Assembly (NCBI GenBank): GCA_900661335.1
Contig: CAACVY010000009.1
Span: 1 to 53,043 of the forward strand
Length of the DNA: 53,043 bases
Direction of reading: 5' to 3'
Source: an uncultured bacterium
Lineage (GTDB): Bacteria > Verrucomicrobiota > Kiritimatiellia > PWTM01
In this document: in pieces, positions 45,301 to 52,245 of the stretch
How the letters are laid out: each line of letters opens with the position of its first letter
Numbering within the stretch: the stretch's first letter is position 1
The notes under the pieces: model-generated
Told to the model about the DNA's origin: nothing
Database searches by the model: none
The model's input: only the letters and a program-made list of their open reading frames with translations
Made by a program: the position numbers and the translations under genes

Positions 45301-46081
45301 GTATCGCGACCTGATTACCCCCGACGGCAACAAAGATTGTCACGCTCCTGTTGTAGCTGCCGTTGTCGTTGTAGTCGGCAAACATCTCGCCACCGTATTG
45401 ACTCCAAATGCCATCCTGGTTGCGAGGATTGTAGGCCTGGGGCTCGCCGACAAATGGTACGATATTATCGCTATCCCAAAAGTCCTCTGCCGGCTGGGGT
45501 GGATCCCATACCCCATTGGTGTTCAAGTCCTGGAACGATTCCCCGGGCGTCCAAACTCCATCTTCATCCGCGCCATCATAAGCCCAAAAATAGAACGGCG
45601 AGTTGAATGCGGCAGAAGAATACCGGCGGTTGGGCGAACCGACTTCGCCGGAAGGAAGATTCACCGCAGAGTCAGCGTTCCGCCCTTCGTCAGTCGGAGC
45701 ATTGAACAGATCGCCTTGTCCCGTCCCCCGCGCAAATGTTCCACGCGACGCCCTCGATCGGAGCGGCCATGGCATCTGAATAAATCCATACGTCTTCGTA
45801 TCGCCATACGCACCCCGTACCTTTTGGCCCGTCGCCGGATCGTTGACGTAGTACGACACTTCCTTCCAATAGTTCTCGTACCGCGTGGAATACGCGTACT
45901 CGATGAACGACCGCTGTAGGTTGGTCGGCACGACATTGGTGTGGCCCGCCTTCGGCACCAACGTGGGAAACACGAGCGTGATCCAGTCCGGGATCGGCTC
46001 GACCGCCCACAATGAACCCACCCAACCCACCAGCATGGCTGCGTGGATCCAACCCGTCAGGCACTTCCGACTTGGATTCAT
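39389..46081 (-). CDS. giant secreted M6-type metalloprotease with TSP3 repeats
   Basis: A 2230-aa exported protein, start 46081 with AAGGAG upstream and signal peptide at ~1-28. The peptidase region (about 500-1120) has zinc motif HEQGH at 908-912 within SHEQGHDYMGWPDLYDYD, characteristic of immune-inhibitor-A (M6) proteases. Calcium-binding thrombospondin-3 repeats (D-x-D-x-DG-x-x-D) begin near 1140, a LamG/concanavalin-like domain at ~1250-1420, further TSP3 near 1510, FN3-like ~1765-1870, a SdrD-like B domain ~1870-1965, and a TSP3 array of about 22-23-aa units from ~1987 to 2130. No C-terminal sorting signal such as PEP-CTERM is seen. Role in degrading environmental protein is likely. 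Confidence 0.85.
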   Translation of the reverse strand: MNPSRKCLTGWIHAAMLVGWVGSLWAVEPIPDWITLVFPTLVPKAGHTNVVPTNLQRSFIEYAYSTRYENYWKEVSYYVNDPATGQKVRGAYGDTKTYGFIQMPWPLRSRASRGTFARGTGQGDLFNAPTDEGRNADSAVNLPSGEVGSPNRRYSSAAFNSPFYFWAYDGADEDGVWTPGESFQDLNTNGVWDPPQPAEDFWDSDNIVPFVGEPQAYNPRNQDGIWSQYGGEMFADYNDNGSYNRSVTIFVAVGGNQVAIPAHNELDLSPDPGTPGSNEGDFTHVIVTNTAIPMPYPINPFPIPGSLPDGTTIPPNGYLDATTDADGNLQIIDTGLYIEYYAYCYSNATALARGYFTWADVVRSAGPPPANAYPTPQPVRARLYACRELYGTYKSATATPANGIRVYGDLRNPVAAQRPAYPTRRITNSEDGRWTAAVNGEPFEDFLAIYDPARGAVAFVQCPPPLLANCSVERGNRLQNGSINTRGRSISFSYDFYTNYIAWNYPGNWTALVARAFNGRYDGPDDWTDQGVSGKWVWDERAAPVTGTGEPVPGIVDPDGRLLWSSAAPGGGWDPRSGFATWGDWYRAVFGLGVTPAPAFPAGITRVTRYTPDSGRAANGWIPATSWSYDSPAEYCDMPSSIYHLGGDYATGQTFLGGFDPYLDYHATNTLYMYGGDRRLGEVTSPWNEDIWGHDIEGVANWYGPGDGFIPGAGPYAFNTLAGNGYDGANQMTTEFMSHRRVGVPDVDSHPRMFRDTNLDGYLDGGRELQGEANYSADHQGIANIGYPFSWYRYMEDVIALWDQAEDFAALEERTLGPNSAGLGLYAYPIYPVSPGNEGWAALGGPSGQSVTVISRDREGTITFMFQVRPLNGAGEMPQIRPDGVWDPDWDPNQDPPVQDFGMALLSHEQGHDYMGWPDLYDYDVWSGGRPIINRPIGAYDLMSASAMVHGIPDLKRMAAVGGPWIEIKDLTTLLPLDGGPVTLDLYPVERHRDAYFYVMHPGRPELIWFWFTDNDTDYQVVGGRGVYVSHSDYTDMDPGVPIQQKVNNHFTWEILQADGRSDLQDGLNSGDTGDPFPGTRNMRVFSENTQPAARWWDTTPIGIRITNIELPPQGSGLPARVTFERYSLTTNWYVGRNGADTDNDGIPDVWEFRYFGNLTTANATTDYDNDGLSDRGEFLAGTNPTMQDSDGDGMLDQFEDSDGDGISSRDEMLVYGTDPGRADTDDDGLSDLYEITQVVFDPLDSLSPYIPRALRFFGTPGSYMQVPTEDPERRFQTGDLTVEAWISPTADTLGNGGIIYRRTWNTGVNQALTLGLTDAARPFALYDTGYTVIAVTNSTPVPLEPLGPTSMFVTNWTHVAMSYEHMTRTLRLWVNGASVGTVFNPSASGLTNAASLVQRVGEGFRGLVDEVHIWNEARPPSLMGLSGTEPRLAAYYKFDDFTSASPGPDGLWGTVDDIRVDKGYIEDFTRPREWTNGWVHAAWLVGRVTWYTNRFLHFPILGSDTDMDGIPDTYENMFVGVLDPMVADSHLDPDGDGWISEWEFLASALPNGTFTNVPSPASSATYPVPVIHSLFKSSVGTNPAGQMVVWAYSTNRMDGPPNAVIIVPGAQVPAVHPFTLNTQGYSAGTLRGGPTWFLAFKDLNNNENWDPGEPLSLAEGEVVQSTWSDVNLTFHLMTQRPGFWRFAWPAQPTNQFRVIVRDGAGRWVIDRYVLDRNFFHEGDYIAAGYSNGLSGASTYQYFVYRAWETPFAVPALAQGSFAMPYLSVPPAPTPVTADGTVWRSTVNWLEIRFHTNSVRYELVVRDAASNVVYRTLELVPAADADGVHRVRVPIYASGIYTWQARGLNGQGAGAWSAPRTLVVNLDPSPVGPYEISGEVFYQGKVLNPTITVEAFAQRDMGGLAWARAVVQKVSVTNEGVAGRVAFTLRGLPAGTYYVRAYMDQNNNGRLDPWESRGMIAARSAPYYAMALTVPANRSGQVLVLHDRDTDNDWLPDAWEYYLTGTLTRMGRGPVRGWTDMDGDGLNDLEEYLESAVDSNPLVADTDGDGISDGDEVLLFGTNPRLADTDGDGLADGVERQLGTNPSLRDTDGDGVPDGLEVARGSSPLLHDTDGDGYPDILEVAAGTNPADRSSVPGCGQLLEIASLKREGSLLQTKWRLARGIQRLAEHIEVWVETATSLQGPWTPVEATPVAVAPTSDTNAVQAVQTGAGDTSGQVRYYRLRWRLKD

Positions 46082-46108
46082 GGCGTGCTCCTTCACCGCT
46101 CTAGCATT

Positions 46109-47032
46109 TTACGGAACTTCCGACGTTCGTCCAGATGCATTCCTGGCCCCTGCGACGTGGGCGGGCACCAGGGGCGCCTGGCTCATAATTTCCCGCCACT
46201 CGTTCGCCAACGCTTTCTGACGTTCGTAAGCTTCGCTCGCTTCCTCATCCCACCGCACCACTTCGGGCACCGTCTTCCACGCCTGTTTCAACGCCTCGTG
46301 CGCCGCGCGCAGCCGAGCAAATTTTTCCTCCGCCACCTTGCGATCCTGCTCCGGCAGCTCCAAGTGATTCGCCGCCTTGAACCATGCCGACCGCGTCTCC
46401 TGGATCATACGCCCCAGCTCCCGCTCCTCTCGGAGGTACACAAGCCGAAGCGACGGATCGCCCAATTCGATCTTCGAGGCATCCCGACGACACCACTCGC
46501 AGTCCGACTCTACCTTCCGTCGGGCCAAGTGTTCGTCCATGTGCCGGCACAACGCCTCGTGACGACTCGTCAGCTCGTCCAGACGCTGCTGTAATTGCAC
46601 CGCCTTTTGACGCTGTTCGTTCACGAACGGATGCTTAAGGACGAGCCGCTCGTATTCGTCCTTCGCCGCCTTGTACGCTTCATACGCCGGACGCACCGTC
46701 GGCAAGTTCAACGACTGCGTGCGCGCCAAGGCGGCCTCGCGCTCGGCAATGACTCGCCGAGACTGCAACTCGCCCATTTCGCGGCGGATTTCCTCCACGC
46801 GCCGCTCCTGCTCCGGCGTGAGCCCACGCACTAAGTTGGTCGGGAGCAACACCTGATCGAGCTGAGTGGGATCTTGGTTCGTCACACCGGTGTCCAACGG
46901 GCGCAGCTCACGGTCGGCCACTTGCCGCAGCTCCGGCGCGTGAATGGGAGTGGAACGGATCCACACCCAGACGACCACGCCTAGAAGGACCACGACCGCC
47001 AAACCGACTACCATGACTGCGGATCGGCGCAT
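46109..47032 (-). CDS. membrane-anchored coiled-coil protein
   Basis: 307 aa. One N-terminal membrane helix at ~6-26, then a short linker and a long heptad-rich helical region (about 70-300). Cysteines are few but include a CEWC pair near ~190 and another in EALCRHMDEH, which could form disulfides if exported. The start at 47032 was chosen for the helix; another ATG at 47056 is possible. The M6 protease starts 27 nt downstream, so cotranscription is likely and this may be an anchor or chaperone, but there is no direct evidence. No family was recognised. Confidence 0.55.
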   Translation of the reverse strand: MRRSAVMVVGLAVVVLLGVVVWVWIRSTPIHAPELRQVADRELRPLDTGVTNQDPTQLDQVLLPTNLVRGLTPEQERRVEEIRREMGELQSRRVIAEREAALARTQSLNLPTVRPAYEAYKAAKDEYERLVLKHPFVNEQRQKAVQLQQRLDELTSRHEALCRHMDEHLARRKVESDCEWCRRDASKIELGDPSLRLVYLREERELGRMIQETRSAWFKAANHLELPEQDRKVAEEKFARLRAAHEALKQAWKTVPEVVRWDEEASEAYERQKALANEWREIMSQAPLVPAHVAGARNASGRTSEVP

Positions 47033-47727
47033 AACCTCAGTAACATTCAACCACACTTCGCACGCTAGCGCAACAACGTCTAGGAGAGCCTATTGCGCTG
47101 TTCATGGCAAAGGCTTCAGCAGCGGGCAAGGCCCGAATGCCGGAACAGACTTACCCCAACTCTGGAGATACAACCACCGATTTTGTCACCCCTCGACCCG
47201 TCCGATCCCCCAAACAAGCATTGCTTAGACCACCCGCACCGGAGGCGGGGAGGCATTGCGCCGCACACCGAGACGACACGGTGGGTCGGGTTCCACCCCG
47301 ACCCGATCCGGACGCGGTGGAACGCGGGGAGGCGGTTCCAAGTGGAACCAGTCCGCTCCTCCGTACTTCGTGCACGCCCATCGTTCGGCGTCGGCCTCGG
47401 TCTCGGCATCGCGATCGGTATGGCCCTCGCGTTGGGAAAACAGAACGCAAAGCGCCCTGAAGTCTCCGCTTGCGAAGACCTCCCGCCGAGGACGATAGCC
47501 TGGGCCGAGCGCCTTTCCCGTCACGCGATCCGTTGCATCACGCTCCGACCTGCGAGCCTCTCGCGGCTTTTCGGCACAATCGGCTTCGCCCGGAACGCCG
47601 GATGGACCCGCCGCCAACGCGGAGACTTCAGGCCACCCGACTGGACCGCACGCCTGTGGGAGAGATGCCCAAAGGAATTTGCTCACGCCCCAAGATTCGA
47701 ACCAGTTCCGTGGTGGCCGCCGGTTCC
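47033..47727. other. non-coding region with inverted repeats
   Basis: About 695 nt between the coiled-coil gene and the pgsA stop. Two strong inverted repeats lie here: 8-bp arms GGGTCGGG/CCCGACCC with a 6-nt loop (47283-47304) and 7-bp arms GGTTCCA/TGGAACC with a 2-nt loop (47334-47349). Both contain the core GTTCCA. No T-run follows, so no terminator is called. Open frames spanning this region have no ribosome site or family match. Confidence 0.45.
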
Positions 47728-48330
47728 TTACGCGCGCCACACGTCCCGATGTGCGCGCACGTACACCACCCCCGAGAGAACCGTCAGCAGCGCGACCGCG
47801 AGGCCCATCCAGTAGGCGCCCTGCACGACATACCGAGTCCACACCGGAACCTCCTGGACGCCCCATCGCGGCAGCCAATCCTTCAACAGCGCCAGCGCGA
47901 TGAGTAGGGCCAAAATCATTCCCATCTGCCAAAACGTCTTATGTTTGCCCCAAGCACCGGCGGAAATGTCGCGACCCGCCTTCATCGCCAACACCCGCAG
48001 CCCCGTGATCAAAAACTCACGGGTGAGAATCAACACCACGATCCATGCGGGCAACAGCGGGCCATCCGCGTCCGGCAATCGAATTTCCACAAAGCTGACC
48101 AGCGCCGCGCAGACCAAGACCTTGTCGGCCAACGGATCGAGTAGCTGCCCGAGCGTCGTGACGCCATGGCTCGAACGCGCCAAATACCCATCCAACCAGT
48201 CGCTGATCGCCGCGGCGATGAACACGCCACACGCCGCCGTGGCGGTCCAGGGCCCCCCGTGGGCGAACAACGCCAAGAGAATCCCAGCCGCGAGTAACCG
48301 GAACGCGGTGAGTACGTTGGGGAGGTTCAC
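47728..48330 (-). CDS. pgsA: CDP-diacylglycerol-glycerol-3-phosphate 3-phosphatidyltransferase
   Basis: Makes phosphatidylglycerol phosphate from CDP-diacylglycerol, the committed step to phosphatidylglycerol and cardiolipin, in the inner membrane. 200 aa with four to six helices and the CDP-alcohol phosphotransferase signature: SDWLDGYLAR followed by GQLLDPLADK (D-x2-DG-x2-AR-x8-G-x3-D-x3-D) at ~43-70. Start is a GTG at 48330 overlapping the rodZ-like stop in GTGA. A PgsA gene beside a RodZ-like gene is common in many bacteria. Confidence 0.93.
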   Translation of the reverse strand: MNLPNVLTAFRLLAAGILLALFAHGGPWTATAACGVFIAAAISDWLDGYLARSSHGVTTLGQLLDPLADKVLVCAALVSFVEIRLPDADGPLLPAWIVVLILTREFLITGLRVLAMKAGRDISAGAWGKHKTFWQMGMILALLIALALLKDWLPRWGVQEVPVWTRYVVQGAYWMGLAVALLTVLSGVVYVRAHRDVWRA

Positions 48331-48956
48331 GGGGGTCGCGGCGCCGAAGTGACGGCACGGATCCGCTGCGGATCCAAATACGGATCAGGGGGCTCCTGGA
48401 GGTAGTCGGAGACCGCCGTCGCCGGCCGTCCCAACACGCGCTTGGACCATTGTACCAACGCGTGGGCTGCCCAAGCCAACCCCACGACGATGGCCACCGC
48501 CAATAGCACACCTCCCGCGGCCCGGCGTACTGGCGGCGACAGCGCACGCGCGAGCCAACGCTTCCACACCGGAGTCACCTCCGTGGGAATAGGCTCCTCG
48601 CCCGCGCCGCCACCGAGCTCCGTGGTGGGCGCCAATTCGGGCGATGGTGCAGCCGAGCGGCGAATAATTTTCGGCGCGACTTCATGAGTCAGATGAGGTC
48701 GCCCGGCGCCGTACGTCCGAACGTACTCCGCCACCACCTGCTCGGGATCTAACCCCAGGTACTCGCTATAGATGCGCAGGAAACCCTTGACGTAGATCGG
48801 CGCCGCAAAGCGATCGAACTGGTCCGCTTCGATCATCTCCAATTGCGTCTTCTTGATGCGCGTCGCCTCGGCCGCCTCGGACAGCGACACGTTTTTCTGC
48901 ACTCGTGCCGCTTTCAAACGCGCCCCTAAACTCCGCGGGGATTCCGTCGTACTCAT
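48327..48956 (-). CDS. RodZ-like helix-turn-helix membrane protein
   Basis: Expected to link the MreB cytoskeleton to the inner membrane and so control rod shape. 209 aa: N-terminal Cro-like HTH (~10-78; LKAARVQKNVSLSEAAEATRI and the YVKGFLRIYSEYLGLD segment), a Pro-rich linker, one membrane helix at ~147-167, and a short (~42 aa) exported tail that lacks the beta domain of E. coli RodZ. It overlaps ftsK (ATGA) and pgsA (GTGA), so all three are coupled. Could alternatively be a generic HTH membrane protein. Confidence 0.8.
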   Translation of the reverse strand: MSTTESPRSLGARLKAARVQKNVSLSEAAEATRIKKTQLEMIEADQFDRFAAPIYVKGFLRIYSEYLGLDPEQVVAEYVRTYGAGRPHLTHEVAPKIIRRSAAPSPELAPTTELGGGAGEEPIPTEVTPVWKRWLARALSPPVRRAAGGVLLAVAIVVGLAWAAHALVQWSKRVLGRPATAVSDYLQEPPDPYLDPQRIRAVTSAPRPP

Positions 48957-51532
48957 GGTCGCTCGGCGTCCTCCGAATTGGGCGCGTCCGCCGGTTCCGT
49001 CGCGCCACTCGGTCCATGGCTCGGGATTTCTCCGTCCAAGTCAATCAGGATCTCGCGCGGATCCGATCCCTGCGCAGGGCCGACGATCCCGCGCTCTTCG
49101 AGAAGGTCCATGATCCGCGCTGCACGAGTGTAGCCGATTCGCAGCCGACGCTGAAGCGACGATGTCGAAGCCCGCCGTGTCTGCCGAATGATTTCGATGG
49201 CCTGCTGAATCATCTCCTCGTCTTCTTCCATCTCCGGAATGTCGGCCGACTTCTTTTCGAGGCGCTCCATCACCGACGACTCGTACGCGGGCGCTCCTTG
49301 CTGGCGCCAATACTCCACCACGGCCTGCACATCGCGGTCCGTGACCAAGCACCCTTGGGCGCGGATCAGCCGGCCCACGCCGGGGGGAAGGAACAGCATG
49401 TCGCCGCGGCCGAGCAACTTGTCGGCCCCGTTCGCATCGAGAATCGTCCGGCTGTCGTTCTTCTGCGCCACCTGGAACGCGATCCGGGCAGGAAAATTCG
49501 CCTTGATGGTCCCCGTGATCACGTCCACCGAGGGCCGTTGGGTGGCCAACACCATGTGGATGCCGACGGCACGAGACAGTTGGGCAAGTCGAGCAATTTG
49601 GTTTTCGATTTCCGCCTGAGCCACCAGCATCAGGTCGGCCAATTCATCTACTACGATCACGATGTACGGCAGCCGCTCCGGTACCGGGGTGGCCACACGC
49701 TCCGCGTGGGCGTCGAACAAGTCGGGCTGCCGCACGATCGGGCGTGAGTTGAACGCACGAATGTTGCGCACGCCCACCCGCGCGAAGAGCTTGTAGCGAG
49801 ACTCCATCTCCTGGATGGCCCAGCGCAGCCCGTGCGCCACTTTCTTGGGATCGGTGATCACCGGTACCACAAGGTGAGGAATGTCGCGGTACGCGGCGAA
49901 CTCGACGATCTTGGGATCCACCAAAAGAAAGCGAACTTCGTCCGGCGTGCGGCTCATGAGGAGCCCACACAGCAGCGAGTTCATGCACACGGTCTTGCCT
50001 GAACCGGTCGCACCAGCGATCAACAGGTGCGGCATCTCCGCAAGATCCGCCACCAGCACCCGACCTCCCACGTCTTTACCCAACGCCAATGGCAGCGCGG
50101 CCCGCGTCTGCGCCCAAGTTTCGCTTTCCAGCACTTCCCGCAAGTACACCACGGAAGTCTTCGGATTGGGCACCTCGATGCCGACTACACCTTTGCCCGG
50201 CACCGGGGCTTGGACCCGCACGCTCTCGGCTTTGAGCGAGAGCGCGATGTTGTTGCTCAGGCTGGCGATCTTTTCGACGCGAACGCCCGGCGCCGGCAGC
50301 AACTCGTACCGCGTAACCACCGGGCCCGTCTCGACGTTGGTGATGCGCACCTCGATGCCGAAATCGGCCAGGGTATCCACCAAGGTCTGCTGAGCCCTCT
50401 GCAAGTCGTCGGCAATGACGCGTTGCGATTCTGGGGGAATGGCATCCAGGATCTCGGTCTTCGGCAACACCCAGGTCCGTGGCGTTCCGGCCCCCGCGGC
50501 CGCGGACGCCGACGATGGGGCCGGCGTTGGGGCCACTGGAGCAGCCGCGGACGCGCTCGCGGGCGGACAGGTTGCCGCTGCCGTCGCGGGTGTAATCGAA
50601 GCAGGTGTCGGGACGGCCGCGGCAGGCGCCGGGGGGCGGCGGCGAGGTGGCATCGGCTCGGCCACGGGCGGCGTAGTCCCTGCAGTCGTGGCGGCGGACG
50701 CCGAACTTGCGGGCCCACTGGACGATCCCGCAAGCGCGACAGCTTCTCCACGCGCGTTGGATCGGGAACGGGCAATCGGTTCCGATCCCGGCGTTTCCGG
50801 CGCTGGCGAGAGCACGGGCGACGGAATCGAGCGCTCGGGGATGGCTTGATGTTGCTTGAGCGCCTCTTCGAGTGAACGACGTTTCCGCGCCAGCTCTTTT
50901 TCCTCTTCGACGATCCGAGCCAGCCGATCCATCCGCGCCCGCCGCGCCTCCAGCAGCCGGGTCCAACCGGACCGCACAATCCGCACCACAGCGTTCCCCA
51001 ATCGGTACGGGCTGACCCGGAAGAACATGCCCAACCCCAGCACAGTGGACGCCCCAGTCAACAGCACCGATCCGACCTCTCCGAACCAGCGCACGAACAC
51101 ATTGCGGGCGAGCCACAGGCCAACAATACCGCCGGGCCCAGGCACATTGACCCGGTGCAGCCACTCTTTCGAAACAGGAGGATGGAGGTCGAACAAGACC
51201 GCCAAGCTTACACCTACTACCCCAAGCCACACCCAACGGCGGGCCACCTGCTCCGTGCGAACGAATAGTGCCAGCCCCGCCCACGCAAGGCTCCCGATCG
51301 CAAGCGCCCAAGCGGCCGCGCCCAAGCCCATGAGCAGGACGAAAGACGTCCAAGCGCCTGCGGCGCCAAAAAGATTTCGCGGCGGCTGGTTGGGCGGACG
51401 CGCCAGGAGACTGATGTCGTCCGGGTCGTAGGACAGCAGCCCCAGCAGAAGCACCAGACCTAGGACAAGGCTGACAAAGCCGGCGATTTCGCGACCACCG
51501 GTAATCTCACCCGTTGCTCGTCGAACCGCCAT
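48953..51532 (-). CDS. ftsK: DNA translocase FtsK/SpoIIIE
   Basis: Pumps chromosome ends through the division septum. 859 aa, shorter than E. coli FtsK because the linker is short. N-terminal membrane part (~15-180) has four helices; a Pro/Ala-rich linker (~225-345) follows; the alpha/beta/motor domain covers ~350-790. Walker A is GATGSGKT at 507-514, Walker B-like VDPKIVEF and the IVVVDELADLM box follow, with ATQRPSVDVITG near 655-667. The C-terminal gamma domain (~795-845, with SSLQRRLRIGYTRAARIMDLLEERGIVG) recognises KOPS sites. ATGA overlap with the rodZ-like gene; NYN gene 62 nt upstream. Confidence 0.94.
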   Translation of the reverse strand: MAVRRATGEITGGREIAGFVSLVLGLVLLLGLLSYDPDDISLLARPPNQPPRNLFGAAGAWTSFVLLMGLGAAAWALAIGSLAWAGLALFVRTEQVARRWVWLGVVGVSLAVLFDLHPPVSKEWLHRVNVPGPGGIVGLWLARNVFVRWFGEVGSVLLTGASTVLGLGMFFRVSPYRLGNAVVRIVRSGWTRLLEARRARMDRLARIVEEEKELARKRRSLEEALKQHQAIPERSIPSPVLSPAPETPGSEPIARSRSNARGEAVALAGSSSGPASSASAATTAGTTPPVAEPMPPRRRPPAPAAAVPTPASITPATAAATCPPASASAAAPVAPTPAPSSASAAAGAGTPRTWVLPKTEILDAIPPESQRVIADDLQRAQQTLVDTLADFGIEVRITNVETGPVVTRYELLPAPGVRVEKIASLSNNIALSLKAESVRVQAPVPGKGVVGIEVPNPKTSVVYLREVLESETWAQTRAALPLALGKDVGGRVLVADLAEMPHLLIAGATGSGKTVCMNSLLCGLLMSRTPDEVRFLLVDPKIVEFAAYRDIPHLVVPVITDPKKVAHGLRWAIQEMESRYKLFARVGVRNIRAFNSRPIVRQPDLFDAHAERVATPVPERLPYIVIVVDELADLMLVAQAEIENQIARLAQLSRAVGIHMVLATQRPSVDVITGTIKANFPARIAFQVAQKNDSRTILDANGADKLLGRGDMLFLPPGVGRLIRAQGCLVTDRDVQAVVEYWRQQGAPAYESSVMERLEKKSADIPEMEEDEEMIQQAIEIIRQTRRASTSSLQRRLRIGYTRAARIMDLLEERGIVGPAQGSDPREILIDLDGEIPSHGPSGATEPADAPNSEDAERP

Positions 51533-51594
51533 ACGCTCCCCGGCGGGGACTTCCGGCCAGCGCGACCGCCCGCCGCGCGGTGGTTCCCGTCCTG

Positions 51595-52245
51595 TTATGA
51601 ATCCACGAGGTCCACCATCCGCTGCACCGCAGGGTCAGACGGTGTCGTTGGCGGCGCCTCGGACTGGTTGGGCGCAGACGGGCTTGGCTGGCTACTCTCC
51701 GTTTTCGGGGCCGCTTGGGCTTCGGGCGTCTCGCGGTGGCTACGGCGCCCGCGTCGCCGCTGGTCCCTTCGCTCGCCCCGCCGCGGACCCCCCGACCTTC
51801 GTTTCGGCTCACTCTCCCCGGAAGGCTCCATGGCCTTTCGGAGCGTTGCACACCGAAGCATCCCGATTCCGGCTTCCGCTGCGCGCCGCTCCACCTCCGG
51901 GTCGTCGCTGACCAACGTGGGAGTGCCTTTGCGCGCCGCTGCGCAAGCCAGCTCGATGAGGCGTTCGACTCGCTGTTCGGGCCTCGTGGCGTAATACACC
52001 GTCACGCCATGAAATTGATCGCCGTCGCCCGCCTTATGCAAGGGCTCACCATCGAACACCACGGCCGAGCGGAGCTTTTCCTGTTCGGCAAACCTCCCCA
52101 CGCGGTAGAGTAGATCGATCATTTCCCGGGGCGCTAAGCGTTGCCCGGCCCGCGTACCCAGCATCGCGCGACCGTCCACGATCAACTGCGGACCCGGCTC
52201 GGAATCGGATGAAAACCATCCGGCAATGGCATCCAGCAGACCCAT
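51595..52245 (-). CDS. NYN-domain (PIN-like) protein, YacP-like
   Basis: A 216-aa protein with a predicted RNase fold. The N-terminal ~25 residues are followed by the NYN core (~25-140): LIVDGRAML with the first catalytic Asp, VVFDGEPLHK with a second, and later SDDPEVERRA. This pattern suits YacP/PIN-like nucleases acting on RNA, with all acidic residues kept. The C-terminal ~75 residues are a low-complexity Arg/Ser/Pro tail. Start 52245 has GGAG upstream; the open frame reaches 52329 but without ribosome site. It opens the ftsK-rodZ-pgsA run. Confidence 0.68.
   Translation of the reverse strand: MGLLDAIAGWFSSDSEPGPQLIVDGRAMLGTRAGQRLAPREMIDLLYRVGRFAEQEKLRSAVVFDGEPLHKAGDGDQFHGVTVYYATRPEQRVERLIELACAAARKGTPTLVSDDPEVERRAAEAGIGMLRCATLRKAMEPSGESEPKRRSGGPRRGERRDQRRRGRRSHRETPEAQAAPKTESSQPSPSAPNQSEAPPTTPSDPAVQRMVDLVDS

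Noticed and set aside
47225-47932. 235-aa minus-strand frame
   Set aside because: Overlaps pgsA out of frame; no initiation signal or motif.
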